A DNA stretch of 64,000 bases from Odoribacter sp. AF15-53 (GTDB taxonomy: Bacteria; Bacteroidota; Bacteroidia; Bacteroidales; Marinifilaceae), in assembly GCF_003479425.1 (NCBI RefSeq), contig NZ_QUHC01000005.1, positions 1-64,000 on the forward strand. The letters run 5' to 3'. Positions 25,436 through 34,889 of this stretch are shown piece after piece. Under the pieces are notes generated by a model. That model did no database searches. It saw only the letters and a list, made by a program, of their open reading frames with translations, and was not told the DNA's origin. Each line of letters starts with the position of its first letter. The stretch's first letter is position 1. Made by a program: the position numbers and the translations under genes.

Positions 25436-26671
25436 TTACTGATTTTTCAGGTTAAACTCATCTTCAATTCCGACCATCTTTTTATTCCATTTGCTAGCAT
25501 CTTTTCGCAGTTTTTCGTTTACGATTTTCGCGTATATCTGTGTCGTGACCGTGTTCGTGTGTCCCAGCATTTTGGATATGGATTCTAGCGGTACGCCTTC
25601 CGTTAGAGTGACAGTGGTCGCGAACGTGTGTCGGGCTACGTGGCACGTCAAATTTTTGTTTACTTTACAAAGAGCGGCGATTTCTTTGAGGTAATCATTA
25701 CATTTTTGATTGCTTATGATAGGAATTAGTCGGTTATTAATTCTTCGATCTTTGTATTTTTCAATGATTAGTTTCGGAATATCGCTGAATAAGATTTCAG
25801 CTTTTACTTTCGTTTTATTCCGATCTTTGTCGATCCACTCGTTGTTATCGTTCATGAGGTTGAAGTTTTCTTCGGTAAGGGATCTAATATCTCCATAAGC
25901 CATACCCGTGAAGCAAGCGAAAACGAACATATCCCTGACTTTTTCAAGACGTTCCGAGTAGAATTTTTTTTGCATAATTCTTTTAAGCTCAGCCCATGTT
26001 AAACAAGTTCGGTTAGTATGATCGTATTTCAACTTGTGGCGTATAAGTTTGTCTGACACAAGGAAAGAATTACCCCACGCGTCAGTGATAACTGTTTTTA
26101 ATTTTTGCACGTACTTTTGTGCGGTGTTATTTTTACACGAGTAGTTGGTACAAATGAATAATCTAAATCTTCGTGCGAATCGAACATCTATTTCGTCCAA
26201 GTACAGATCGTCCCTTTGGTATTTTTCTTTTATAAACTTGCTTAATCTTTCACGGGTGTTGACATATCTGGTGCGCGTTTCATCTGTTAGGTCTTCTGCC
26301 TTTACCCTTTCGTCTAGCTCGCTGTTGAATTGGTCGAAGTAGGTCAAAATAGAAACGTTTTCTTTGTCTTGAACGTTGCCTTGTAAATAATCGCGTAAGT
26401 AGAATGGGTCAACCTTTTTTCTGCGTTCTCGGATTTTTTCGTATGCTTCGGTGATTTCTGTTTCGAGTTTAGATAAAGCAAGGTTTATCCGTGGGATTTC
26501 TTTCGATCTTCCCTTGCCTCGTTTTGTTTCCTGATCCCAATATTTGGGTTTGATTTTTAACTTCGTGTAAAAAGGGGCTTTTACACCGCAAATAGAAATT
26601 CTACAATAAATGGATTTCTCCGCTGAGTCCTCATTTTTGAGGTAAAATAAAATTGAAAATGTGTCCCTCAT
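25436..26671 (-). CDS. Tyrosine recombinase/integrase
   Basis: A 411-residue integrase of the Bacteroidetes mobile-element type. The start at MRDTFSILFYLKN (26671) is typical of the group. A longer in-frame start at 26746 is less likely. The order is arm-binding domain, SAM-like core-binding domain (SILTYFDQFNSELDERVKAE...), then the catalytic domain with HVARHTFAT (His and Arg) and LGHTNTVTTQIYAKI (Tyr nucleophile). The first catalytic block reads TGMAYGDIRSL, so the usual arginine there is not at the textbook position, as in related Bacteroidetes enzymes. It sits beside tRNA-Val, a common integration target. Confidence 0.93.
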   Translation of the reverse strand: MRDTFSILFYLKNEDSAEKSIYCRISICGVKAPFYTKLKIKPKYWDQETKRGKGRSKEIPRINLALSKLETEITEAYEKIRERRKKVDPFYLRDYLQGNVQDKENVSILTYFDQFNSELDERVKAEDLTDETRTRYVNTRERLSKFIKEKYQRDDLYLDEIDVRFARRFRLFICTNYSCKNNTAQKYVQKLKTVITDAWGNSFLVSDKLIRHKLKYDHTNRTCLTWAELKRIMQKKFYSERLEKVRDMFVFACFTGMAYGDIRSLTEENFNLMNDNNEWIDKDRNKTKVKAEILFSDIPKLIIEKYKDRRINNRLIPIISNQKCNDYLKEIAALCKVNKNLTCHVARHTFATTVTLTEGVPLESISKMLGHTNTVTTQIYAKIVNEKLRKDASKWNKKMVGIEDEFNLKNQ

Positions 26672-26859
26672 AACAAAAATTTTTAGTTTGAAAAATACTT
26701 GTAATATTTTGTTTATGAGAAAATTAGCTTCGCCAATTTTTGACACCTTTTTGCCAAAGAGTAACCTATTTTTTCAAAATTAGTTAGAGGTTACTTTTTA
26801 GGTTACTCCGTTAGTAACGAGATTGGCATTTTAGAGTCGGAAGTAGTCAAAGGGATAAA

Positions 26860-26897
26860 AGAAAACAACCTGTAAATCTCTAATTTACAGGTTGTTT
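26860..26897 (-). terminator. Terminator downstream of tRNA-Val
   Basis: AACAACCTGTAAAT (26864-26877) and ATTTACAGGTTGTT (26883-26896) form a 14-bp perfect stem. On the minus strand it ends in TTTTCTTTT, right for the tRNA gene. Confidence 0.8.
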
Positions 26898-26928
26898 GTC
26901 ATTTTCTTGTCGCCTCGTGGCGTTCAAG

Positions 26929-27006
26929 TGGTGGGCGCTGAGGGATTCGAACCCCCGACCCTCTGGGTGTAAACCAGATGCTCTGAACCAGCTGAGCTAA
27001 GCGCCC
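26929..27006 (-). tRNA. tRNA-Val (anticodon UAC), CCA encoded
   Basis: The reverse complement begins GGGCGCTTAGCTCAGCTGG and ends GGTTCGAATCCC...GCGCCCACCA. The acceptor GGGCGC/GCGCCC pairs perfectly. The anticodon stem TCTGG/CCAGA encloses the loop TTTACAC, anticodon TAC, which reads Val GUA. The T-loop TTCGAAT is canonical. The 3' CCA is genomically encoded (26929-26931). The 3' end faces the integrase, the expected geometry for island insertion into a tRNA gene. Confidence 0.95.
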
Positions 27007-27026
27007 GTGTTGCTTGATTGCGGATG

Positions 27027-27057
27027 CAAATGTAGTGCATTTTTTGTATTCTGCAAA
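27027..27057 (-). promoter_or_regulatory. Promoter of tRNA-Val
   Basis: The minus-strand TTTG (27054-27057), 19 bp, then TACATTTG (27027-27034) is a textbook Bacteroidetes promoter pointing into the tRNA. Confidence 0.8.
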
Positions 27058-27235
27058 AGAATGGATGATTTTTTTTCAAAAAAGAATAAATGTTGTTTTC
27101 CTGATAATATATTCAGGGGGAGAAAAAGAGGTTTATGCCTTGGTGGAGTTGATTTTAGGTTATTTTAGAGAGAAAATCTGAAATAGTTGTTTGTGCTTGT
27201 TTTTTTTAATATACTTGTGGAGAATAACGAGGATC

Positions 27236-28258
27236 ATGAAAAAGGAATATTTGAATCACGCCATTATTGAATTAACCACTGAGTGTAATTTGCGCTGTGA
27301 ACACTGTTATAACTGGTGGAAACAAACAGGAAAACAAGCGGAACGGTTTAATTCTTATCGGAAAGCCTTTGCTTTGCTGGATCATCTAATTCGGAAAACA
27401 ATGGTAAAGAGAGTGGTATTTACGGGAGGAGAGCCCACGATTAGCGAGCGGTTTATCGAGTTGGTGTTACATGCCAAGGTGAATGGGGTGAAAGTTACCG
27501 TGATCACGAACGGGAATGGCCCGTTGTCGGTTTATGATCAGTTAGCGGCATTAAAGGTGGATTTGATGGAGTTTTCCGTACTCTCGTTTCGCCCGGAGAT
27601 TCATGACCGGATCACGGGGGTGGAGGGATCGTGGGAGCGTATGATGACGGCTATGAAATTTATGCTTGAACAGGGGCGGGAGGTGGTCCCCGTGATCGTG
27701 ATCACGAAAACAAATTATGCTTACGTGCGGGAGTGTGTCGAGGAATTATCCCACATGGGATTGCGTCGGTTCATGATCAATCGTTATAATATCGGGGGCG
27801 AGGGATTGAATCATGGCGAGAGTCTCTCTGTTGATCGGGATGCTTTGCGGGAAGTCTTTCATGATATTGATACGTTGGTCGGTCAGCGGGAGTTGGATGT
27901 TGTTTCTGGCGTGTGTACCCCACATTGTTTGCTCGATCCGGGGGATTACCCGCATATCTGTTTCGGAAATTGCTCTTTTGATGTTTATCGTCGGCCGTTG
28001 ACGTTTGATATTGTCGGGAATGTACGCTTGTGTAACCATTCTCCCGTTATTGCGGGAAATGTTTATCATCAAGAGTTATCGGAGATACTGTTTTCGGACT
28101 ATACGACTTCTTGGGAGGAGACCAGGGTGGAAGCCTGTAAAGAATGTCGGAAATGGGAGGCGTGTCACGGAGGCTGTCGGGCGGCAGCCGAGCAACTCGG
28201 GGGATCACTGAAAGACGTTGATCCCGTTGTGAAAGAACAGATGCTGGAACCATTTATT
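27236..28258 (+). CDS. Radical SAM/SPASM-type protein
   Basis: A 340-residue iron-sulfur enzyme. The radical SAM cluster motif is CNLRCEHC (about residues 15-22), followed by FTGGEPTI and VITNGNG. The C-terminal region has a second set of cysteines (CTPHC, CFGNC, CNHSP, CKECRKWEACHGGC), as in SPASM/twitch proteins that carry auxiliary clusters and modify peptides or proteins. ATG 27236 is chosen over an upstream start because ELTTECNLRC should lie close to the N terminus. Ten base pairs from its end starts a TonB-domain protein. The substrate is unknown. Confidence 0.85.
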
Positions 28259-28266
28259 TAATTGTT

Positions 28267-29211
28267 ATGAATGTTTTGCGTAAAGTGACGTGTCGGACGT
28301 TATATCGGTTGTTGAATCGATTGTCAATTCGGTGGAACCGGAAATGGATAAATGATGGAAAACTCTTTTTCGGGACTGCTCTGGTGATCTTGGGAATCGG
28401 GGAAAGCAAGGAGGGACGAGCGGCAGAAAGAGAATCTGTTTTTTTCTCCGAAACTAGTAGTGATAATCATGGAATGGAATATTTTGTACGCATGAATTCA
28501 ATGGAGGAGTCGCGTGTCGACACGGTTAGAGAAAGAGAAGAAGAGATATTGTGTTATATGGTAATAGAGGATATGCCGGTTTTTCCCGCTGGGAATGTTC
28601 AGAAATATATTAGTGGTCACTTGAATTATCCGCCTGAAGCTGTTAGAAAAGGTGTTACGGGTAAAGTTTTCGTGCATTTCACTATAGAAAAGGATGGACG
28701 GGTGGATAGCGTAAAGGTTGCTCGTCAAGTACATCCGCTTTTAGATGCGGAAGCCGTAAGGGTAATTTCTAATATGCCGAAGTGGAAGCCAGGTAGACAA
28801 TACGGGATGTCAATACGGGTTTCTTATACGGTTCCGGTCCATTTCTCCCGTGAAATGTTGGATAGTTTACGGCGGGATTCTGTTGTTGATAAAAACGACA
28901 TATTCTGTTACGTGACGGAAGAAATGCCGGTTTTTCCTTATAACTCTCTTTCAACTTACATTGCTGAACGCTTGAAATATCCCGAAGAGGCAAGGAAACA
29001 GAAGATAGAGGGGAAGGTTTTTGTTTCATTCGTGATCGACACGACAGGTTTGGTGACAAACGTGAAAGTCATGCGTGGGGTTCATCCCTTGCTTGATGCG
29101 GAAGCTATTCGGGTCGTGGAGGCATTACCTCGCTGGGAACCGGCAAAACAAAGAGGTAAAAAAGTAAGGGTTTCCTACACGGTTCCGGTTCAATTTAGTA
29201 TGGGAAAATAA
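28267..29211 (+). CDS. TonB-family protein with two C-terminal TonB domains
   Basis: A 314-residue protein. A basic N-terminus (NVLRKVTCRTLYRLLNRLS) leads to one membrane helix near residues 34-46. Two consecutive TonB_C domains lie at about residues 98-195 and 218-312. Each runs (E)MPVFP...YI...L.YP.EA....(T/I).GKVFV.F.I...G.V..VKV.R.VHPLLDAEA.RV, ending VSYTVPV.F. TonB couples inner-membrane energy to SusC-type transporters. Tandem TonB domains are less usual, and the normal Pro-rich linker is missing. It is in an operon with the radical SAM gene. Confidence 0.82.
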   Translation: MNVLRKVTCRTLYRLLNRLSIRWNRKWINDGKLFFGTALVILGIGESKEGRAAERESVFFSETSSDNHGMEYFVRMNSMEESRVDTVREREEEILCYMVIEDMPVFPAGNVQKYISGHLNYPPEAVRKGVTGKVFVHFTIEKDGRVDSVKVARQVHPLLDAEAVRVISNMPKWKPGRQYGMSIRVSYTVPVHFSREMLDSLRRDSVVDKNDIFCYVTEEMPVFPYNSLSTYIAERLKYPEEARKQKIEGKVFVSFVIDTTGLVTNVKVMRGVHPLLDAEAIRVVEALPRWEPAKQRGKKVRVSYTVPVQFSMGK

Positions 29212-29313
29212 TATCGTGAAATATTTTTATTGTAAAACAGACCGATTCTTGGATGTAATATGTTGATTTGCAATTATTATAATTTGAATATATAATATTA
29301 TAAAAACAATTGA

Positions 29314-29345
29314 TTTGATTTATATTGTTGTATCTTTTACATTTG
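29314..29345 (+). promoter_or_regulatory. Promoter of dps
   Basis: TTTG (29314-29317), 20 bp, TACATTTG (29338-29345), a perfect consensus pair. The leader to ATG 29389 would be about 37 nt. Confidence 0.8.
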
Positions 29346-29388
29346 TATCAAGAAAATGAAGAGAATAATAATAAAAAAATCAAATAAT

Positions 29389-29865
29389 ATGAAAACACTG
29401 AATTTAATCGGATTAGACGTAGAGAAGTCAAAAGAGTTAGTAAGTCACCTGAACGATTTGTTGGCAAATTACCAGATATTTTATCAAAACTTGAGAGGTT
29501 TCCACTGGAACGTGAAAGGAAGTAATTTCTTCGAGTTGCATGCTAAGTTTGAAGAATATTATAATGACGCTATCGAGAAAGTGGACGAGATTGCAGAACG
29601 CGTGCTTACGTTGGAAGGAACCCCGTTACACTCGTATTCCGCTTATATGAAACAGGCTGAAATCAAGGAGGTAACGGGAGTTTCCGACGGAAAGAGTTGC
29701 GTGAAAGAGATTGTGGGGAATTTGGGCATATTGATCCGAAAAGAGCGGGAAATACTGGCATTAGCTGCTGAAGTTGGTGATGATGGAACTCAAGATATGA
29801 TTAACCCGTATATCTCGGAGCAAGAAAAGAATCTATGGATGTTACGTGCATATTTAAGTGAATAA
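29389..29865 (+). CDS. dps: Dps-family ferritin-like DNA-protection protein
   Basis: A 158-residue, four-helix ferritin-like protein that oxidises and stores iron with peroxide and protects DNA. The ferroxidase signature FHWNVKGSNFFELHAKFEEYYNDAIEKVDEIAERV contains the conserved His, His, Asp, Asp and Glu positions. The length is normal for Dps. ATG 29389 is preferred over ATG 29356, which adds a Lys-rich stretch. It stands alone with its own strong promoter and terminator. Confidence 0.93.
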   Translation: MKTLNLIGLDVEKSKELVSHLNDLLANYQIFYQNLRGFHWNVKGSNFFELHAKFEEYYNDAIEKVDEIAERVLTLEGTPLHSYSAYMKQAEIKEVTGVSDGKSCVKEIVGNLGILIRKEREILALAAEVGDDGTQDMINPYISEQEKNLWMLRAYLSE

Positions 29866-29890
29866 GTTTAAGTTTTAATTTGTACAGAAT

Positions 29891-29925
29891 GGGGCCGTTC
29901 GATTTATTCGGGCGGCCTTGTTGTT
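29891..29925 (+). terminator. Terminator of dps
   Basis: GGCCG (29893-29897) pairs with CGGCC (29913-29917), followed by TTGTTGTTT. Confidence 0.65.
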
Positions 29926-30078
29926 TATTTTGAAATATACGCCTCGTGGTAAACGTGAAAAAACACTTTTCGTTTTGGTTTGTAAAGTATCCTTTTGTCT
30001 TTATTATTGATATGTTAAATGTTTGATTTAAAGGCTGAACCTTTTAAAGGTGTTCGGGCTAGATACTCTTGTGTGGGG

Positions 30079-30109
30079 ATTGCTTGATGATTTATTATTA
30101 CTATCTTTG
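30079..30109 (+). promoter_or_regulatory. Promoter of the PAS histidine kinase
   Basis: TATCTTTG (30102-30109) with ATTG 19 bp upstream. It lies inside a longer open frame and therefore supports the kinase start at 30143 rather than GTG 30050. Confidence 0.65.
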
Positions 30110-30142
30110 TGCAATATTGCATTAATTTTAAATCATATAGCT

Positions 30143-32467
30143 ATGTGGGGGTATATTATCGCAGGAGTGATTATCTTTGGAAACCTCGTGTTCTTTTTTT
30201 CTCGTAAGAGAAAAAACTCTTCTCCGCGAAATAATGCGGAAGATAGTATGTCGGAAAAAATTATAGCTTCAGTCCCCGACATGATTTTCATGGTAGACAA
30301 TCAATTTTATATACGGAAAATTTATAATGCTGATCCTGTCAAGCTCTCTTTGCCGATCGAAATGTTGATCGGTAGAAATTTGCGGGATTGCGTGGATCCA
30401 CCGTTCGTGGATGCAGTGCTCGCTACTTTGCGGGAAGCGTTGGTCTCGGATGAGGTACGCGAGGTGGAGTACGCGGTTACGATAGAAGGGCGGACGACTT
30501 GTTACGAGGGGCGTTTCAGGCGTGTGCAAGAAAATTTGGTAGCTTGTTTCGAGCGGGATATCACGGAACGTAAGAAAAGTGAAACAGCGATCGAGCAAAA
30601 TCAGCGATTGTTGAATGCCGTACTGGATAATATGCCGATGCCTTTGATTATAAAAGATATTGATGATGATCTGAAATACGTTTTCTGGAACAAGCAATGT
30701 GAATTGCAAGGTGGGTATACGCGGAAAGAGATTATCGGAAAAAATGATATCGAGGTGTACGGAAAAGAACGGGGAGAACATTACCGGGATGTTGATTTCA
30801 AGATTATTGAAGAGGGTGGTTCTTACCAAAAACAGGAGGTCTACGTGACTCCCGATGAAGAAAAGCATGTTTCTATCGTGAACAAAAACGTGGTGTCTAA
30901 TGACGTGCACCATTGGTTGCTGGCAACACGGTGGGATATTACTGATCTCATTCGAATACAGGACCAGCTTCAGGAAGTGAATCAACAATTACAAATGGCA
31001 TTCTCGGTAACCAACACGGTTCCCGTGATCTGGGATTTGGAGAGTGATATTATCCGGATAAAATTTCCGGAATTTAAGGAAGTAAACAGAGGATTTCGTA
31101 AAGACCGGGATGGTTTAACTTCTTTGGAGGTTATTGCCGATATACATCCGGAGGAACGGAAAGAGGTTGCACGAGGCTTTGACGATATTAAAAACGGGAG
31201 AATAGATAATCTACATAAAGACATTCGTTACGATGCTTTGGGGCAATATGATGAATATTATGATCTTTATCTGGCGGTAGAGAAACGGGATGTTTCTGGG
31301 GCCCCCCTCCGCATTGTCGGCACGCTACGGAATATAACAGAGAATAAGTTGTATGAGAAAACGTTGATGGAGGCGAAGCAAAACATTGAGAAAGTACAAG
31401 AGATTAATCAACTTATTTTGAACCACTCGAATAACGGGTTGGTTTATCTCCGCCCGGATTACATGATCGAGTGGGAAAATCTGGCGAGTTACTCTGTTCA
31501 TCCTTTGGCGGGTAAGTATAAGGCGGGGTTATGTTGTTACAAGAGTGTCATGCATCGGGATTCTCCTTGCCCCGGATGTGTGATGCAGAGAGCGTTGGAG
31601 ACCGGAAAACGGGAAATGAAAGAAGTTACTTTTGAAGACGGCTTGTCGGTGGAAATCACGGCTACTCCTGTTTATGATATAAAAGGGAATGGAAATATCC
31701 GGGGAGTGGTTTTGAAATACGAAGATATTTCCGAGCGTATAAGGGTTGCAAACGAGTGGAAACGGGCTAAAGAAGCGGCAGAAATGTCCGATAAATTGAA
31801 ATCAATGTTTCTTTCCAACATGAGTCACGAGATTCGGACCCCGTTGAATGCTATTGTGGGATTCAGTGAATTGCTTGTAACCACTGATGATCCGAAAGAT
31901 CGGGAGGAATACATGACGATTATTAATCGTAATAATGAATTGTTGTTGCAGTTGATCAGTGATATCCTGGATTTATCCAAAATAGAGGCTGGTACTCTGG
32001 AATTTATTTATGATACAGTTGATATCAACGAGATGTTAAGAGGATTGGAAATAAGTTATCACCAGAAGATGATTGAATTTCCTGAAGTTGAAATTGCTTT
32101 TACTTCTCAGGTTGAAAACTGTGTTATTTACACGGAAAAGAATCGGGTGATGCAGGTGATATCGAATTTCTTAAATAATGCGCTCAAGTTCACGACGAAA
32201 GGATATATCCATTTCGGTTACGAGGTGCAAGAGGGAGGATTGCGCTTTTTCGTTTCCGATACGGGGAAGGGTATCCCCGCGGAAAAGCAATCCGAGATAT
32301 TCAAGCGTTTCGTCAAGTTGGATAGTTTTGCCAACGGTACGGGATTGGGGTTGGCGATCTGTCAGACAATCGTTCATAAATTAGGAGGGGAAATCGGGGT
32401 GACATCCGAAGAGACGAAAGGAAGTACGTTCTGGTTTACCTTACCTGTAAAACCGGAATCTAATTAA
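30143..32467 (+). CDS. Multi-PAS sensor histidine kinase
   Basis: A 774-residue, membrane-anchored sensor. One N-terminal membrane helix (about 4-20) is followed by at least three or four PAS domains, including one with a Cys-rich segment [16 protein letters not shown] (about 457-472) that might bind a metal, heme or redox signal. HisKA follows with the phosphoacceptor His in [18 protein letters not shown] (about 556-573), then HATPase_c with [10 protein letters not shown] and [10 protein letters not shown]. There is no receiver domain and no regulator gene nearby, so the partner is elsewhere. The start is set by the promoter at 30102. Confidence 0.9.
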   Translation: MWGYIIAGVIIFGNLVFFFSRKRKNSSPRNNAEDSMSEKIIASVPDMIFMVDNQFYIRKIYNADPVKLSLPIEMLIGRNLRDCVDPPFVDAVLATLREALVSDEVREVEYAVTIEGRTTCYEGRFRRVQENLVACFERDITERKKSETAIEQNQRLLNAVLDNMPMPLIIKDIDDDLKYVFWNKQCELQGGYTRKEIIGKNDIEVYGKERGEHYRDVDFKIIEEGGSYQKQEVYVTPDEEKHVSIVNKNVVSNDVHHWLLATRWDITDLIRIQDQLQEVNQQLQMAFSVTNTVPVIWDLESDIIRIKFPEFKEVNRGFRKDRDGLTSLEVIADIHPEERKEVARGFDDIKNGRIDNLHKDIRYDALGQYDEYYDLYLAVEKRDVSGAPLRIVGTLRNITENKLYEKTLMEAKQNIEKVQEINQLILNHSNNGLVYLRPDYMIEWENLASYSVHPLAGKYKAGLCCYKSVMHRDSPCPGCVMQRALETGKREMKEVTFEDGLSVEITATPVYDIKGNGNIRGVVLKYEDISERIRVANEWKRAKEAAEMSDKLKSMFLSNMSHEIRTPLNAIVGFSELLVTTDDPKDREEYMTIINRNNELLLQLISDILDLSKIEAGTLEFIYDTVDINEMLRGLEISYHQKMIEFPEVEIAFTSQVENCVIYTEKNRVMQVISNFLNNALKFTTKGYIHFGYEVQEGGLRFFVSDTGKGIPAEKQSEIFKRFVKLDSFANGTGLGLAICQTIVHKLGGEIGVTSEETKGSTFWFTLPVKPESN

Positions 32468-32474
32468 TGCTGTT

Positions 32475-32812
32475 GTTCTAATTCCGCCTGTGATTTACTC
32501 TGTGTTACCAAAGTATACGCTAAGGAAAACAAGTAGGGCGGCAACGGGTTTATCCCACGTGAAATAATCTTGCTTGATCAGGATCTCCACGATCGAAGTG
32601 ATGCTAAGTTGGGTGTTATTGTACATGAAGACCGTAGTGAGACGAATGCGTTTGAGGACGATCGGTACAAGTAAATAAGCGACACCCGTGGCCATGATGA
32701 CGATATAAGAAAGACGTAATATAGCGTTTTGGGGCGATCGGGGTGTTCAATCCAAAGATGACGTTGGTCATCAGAATGGCGATATGGTCTTGCCATTTTT
32801 CTTTGGTCATAT
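32475..32812 (-). pseudogene. EamA/DMT transporter remnant with large internal deletion
   Basis: Two pieces of one minus-strand gene remain. The N-terminal piece (from about 32810) encodes MTKEKWQDHIAILMTNVIFGLN, typical of the first helix of EamA-family transporters. The C-terminal piece (stop at 32495) reads LSYIVMATGVAYLLVP then TWDKPVAALLVFLSVYF, typical of the last two helices. They are in different frames and meet near 32730-32740, so roughly 180-200 residues of the middle are missing. It is non-functional as a transporter. Confidence 0.75.
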
Positions 32813-32955
32813 TTGTGTTGATAAAATTGCAAGGAACAAAAGTAATGGGAAAACAAGAGTTTTGTTTCAGGATTTTATTATTTTTGAGAAATCAACCGGA
32901 TTAAGATGATTCGTGGTTTCAGGTAACAAATATTTTGTCTTGTTAGAGTGGAATT

Positions 32956-33540
32956 ATGGCAGATTATCAAAGATATAGCGATATCGAGGTGTTGACGAGA
33001 GAGTTGAAAGAAGGGAAAGAAGTTGCTTTTGATTACCTTTTCAGGACTCGCTATAAAAACTTGTGCCGTTTTGCCGCTACTTTCGTGATCCATTTTGACG
33101 TGGCGGAAGATATCGTGCAGGAGGTTTTTGAAAAAATATGGAAAAAAAACACACGTATCGACGAGGGGGAATCTATAGATAGTTATTTGTTTGTTGCTGT
33201 ACGTAATGCTTGTTTTACATTCTTGAAAAATAAGCGGGAACGTGTTGATCTGGAGGTGGTAAAGCAAAACTTGGAAACTCCGGAAGAGGTGATCGAGTTT
33301 GACACTCCCGAATTGAATCGTCTGTGGAAGGAGATCGACAATTTGCCTGTGCAATGCAAGATCGTTTTTAAGCTGGTCGTTCTGGAAGATATGAAATACA
33401 AGGATGTGGCTAACTCTTTGGATATTTCGGTCAACACGGTAAAAACACAAATGAAAATTGCCTACAAAACTTTAAGGGAAAAATTACGACAAGATCAATT
33501 CTTTTTGCTTTTATTACTCTTCGGAACCAAAGAAAATTAA
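32956..33540 (+). CDS. FecI-type ECF sigma factor (operon A)
   Basis: A 194-residue sigma-70 family protein. Region 2 is FDYLFRTRYKNLCRFAATFVIHFDVAEDIVQEVFEKIW. Region 4 is IVFKLVVLEDMKYKDVANSLDISVNTVKTQMKIAY with the helix-turn-helix. It directs transcription when released from FecR. FecR follows 74 bp downstream with the putative ECF promoter between them, and then an STN-SusC. This is the standard cell-surface signalling order. Confidence 0.93.
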   Translation: MADYQRYSDIEVLTRELKEGKEVAFDYLFRTRYKNLCRFAATFVIHFDVAEDIVQEVFEKIWKKNTRIDEGESIDSYLFVAVRNACFTFLKNKRERVDLEVVKQNLETPEEVIEFDTPELNRLWKEIDNLPVQCKIVFKLVVLEDMKYKDVANSLDISVNTVKTQMKIAYKTLREKLRQDQFFLLLLLFGTKEN

Positions 33541-33570
33541 TTTCTTTTGAAAAAAATCTGTTTTTTCTTC

Positions 33571-33600
33571 ACCCCGTTTTTCATTTCCGAAGTACTCTAT
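33571..33600 (+). promoter_or_regulatory. Putative ECF-sigma promoter before fecR of operon A
   Basis: ACCCCGTTTTT (33571-33581) and GTACTCTAT (33592-33600). The same two blocks with the same spacing precede the other two fecR genes (47981, 58943). Confidence 0.6.
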
Positions 33601-33614
33601 ATAAAAAGTGAAGA

Positions 33615-34781
33615 ATGAAAATAGATGATCGAATATATGAATTGATTTCTGGGAAGCTGGAGAACATGTTGTCTTCGGAAGAAGAACTGGAACTTTCAAA
33701 CTGGTTGTCGGAAGACGTGGAACACGAAAAAGTGTTTGCCGAGGTGAAAAAAATCCGGGATCAGGCCAAGTTATTGCATCGGAATTTCACTCCGGATACC
33801 GAGAATGTCCTGAAACGTCTGAAAGGAAACAGGGGTAAGAAGGTCGTATTCCGGGGCTGGTGGAAATATGTCGCTATTTTAATCGTGCCTTTAGGGATAG
33901 CACTGGGATTATGGCAGGGATTGAAACGGGAGCAAGTGGTGGAACACCGTCAGTTTAGTGCAATTTCCACCCCGGGGACTGAACGGGCTATATTGAAACT
34001 GTTGGATGGGGAAACCGTGCTTCTGGATAGTACGATGAAAAGTTCATTGATAGCCCAAGGGACAGATGTCCGGATTGAAATGGATTCCAATCGTTTGTTA
34101 CGTTATTCCCCGAATGATTCGATTGCGGTTTCGGATGTGGATAAAAATAACGAATTGATTATTCCCAAAGGGGGAGAGTATCAGATCATATTGGCTGACG
34201 GGACAAGAGTGTGGTTAAATTCAGCTTCTAAATTGACATTCCCACCGTATTTCACGGGAGCCGAGAGAAGGGTGACCCTATCCGGGGAAGCATTCTTTGA
34301 CGTGGCTCACGATGACAAGAAACCTTTTATCGTGGAGACGGCCCGTATGGATGTGAAAGTATTGGGGACCCGTTTCAACGTGAATGCCTACGAGGACAAC
34401 GAGGTGGTTTCCGCCACGCTGGTAAACGGTAGCGTGGAAGTCTTTTCGGGCGAACAACAAACCATTCGATTAGCGCCCGGAGAACAAGCTTACGGCAAGG
34501 AAAGCGAGTTGGAAAAACGGGAAGTAAATGTGCGTTTATACACTTCGTGGATTGATGGCAAGTTCATGTTTAATAACACGGAACTCGAAGAGATCGCGAA
34601 ACAGATTTCCCGTTGGTATGACGTGCAAATATTCTTTAGTAATGAAAACGTGAAGAAAGTTCGCTTTACCGGGGCGATCATGAAATTCAAACCGCTGGAG
34701 GATTTGATCCGGATGATCGAGAAGACAAGTCAGGTCCGGTTTAGCGTGAAAAATAAAACTATTGTAATCTCGGAAGAATAA
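33615..34781 (+). CDS. FecR-family anti-sigma factor (operon A)
   Basis: A 388-residue inner-membrane sensor. The cytoplasmic N-terminal sigma-binding part has ELSNWLSEDVEHEKVF. One membrane helix follows near 84-102 (YVAILIVPLGIALGLW). The periplasmic FecR domain reads IPKGGEYQIILADGTRVWLNSASKLTFP, then GEAFFDVAHDDKKPFIVET and VLGTRFNVNAYED. A C-terminal STN-contacting domain (DUF4974-like) ends the protein. It transmits the signal from the STN domain of the next gene's SusC to FecI. Confidence 0.92.
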   Translation: MKIDDRIYELISGKLENMLSSEEELELSNWLSEDVEHEKVFAEVKKIRDQAKLLHRNFTPDTENVLKRLKGNRGKKVVFRGWWKYVAILIVPLGIALGLWQGLKREQVVEHRQFSAISTPGTERAILKLLDGETVLLDSTMKSSLIAQGTDVRIEMDSNRLLRYSPNDSIAVSDVDKNNELIIPKGGEYQIILADGTRVWLNSASKLTFPPYFTGAERRVTLSGEAFFDVAHDDKKPFIVETARMDVKVLGTRFNVNAYEDNEVVSATLVNGSVEVFSGEQQTIRLAPGEQAYGKESELEKREVNVRLYTSWIDGKFMFNNTELEEIAKQISRWYDVQIFFSNENVKKVRFTGAIMKFKPLEDLIRMIEKTSQVRFSVKNKTIVISEE

Positions 34782-34784
34782 AAT

Positions 34785-34814
34785 ACCGGAAAAGTGTAGA
34801 GACTCTCCCGGTAC
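34785..34814 (+). promoter_or_regulatory. Hairpin between fecR and susC of operon A
   Basis: TACCGG (34785-34790) and CCGGTA (34809-34814), directly after the fecR stop codon and with no T run. It is equivalent in position to the hairpins at 13513, 49191 and 60154. Confidence 0.5.
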
Positions 34815-34889
34815 TTGATAAAGTTAACAGCTTTGCCCGACATTTGGCGATAGAGGACAAGGCTATTATAAACCTTAAAAAACAAATGT

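Noticed and set aside
26929-27006. Second att copy of the tRNA-Val 3' end within the window
   Set aside because: I found no other copy of the TTCGAATCCC...GCGCCCA end by reading. The left att site, if any, lies outside or is degraded.
30050-30142. GTG start extending the histidine kinase by 31 residues
   Set aside because: A good TAtcTTTG promoter lies inside this stretch, and ATG 30143 gives a normal membrane-helix start.
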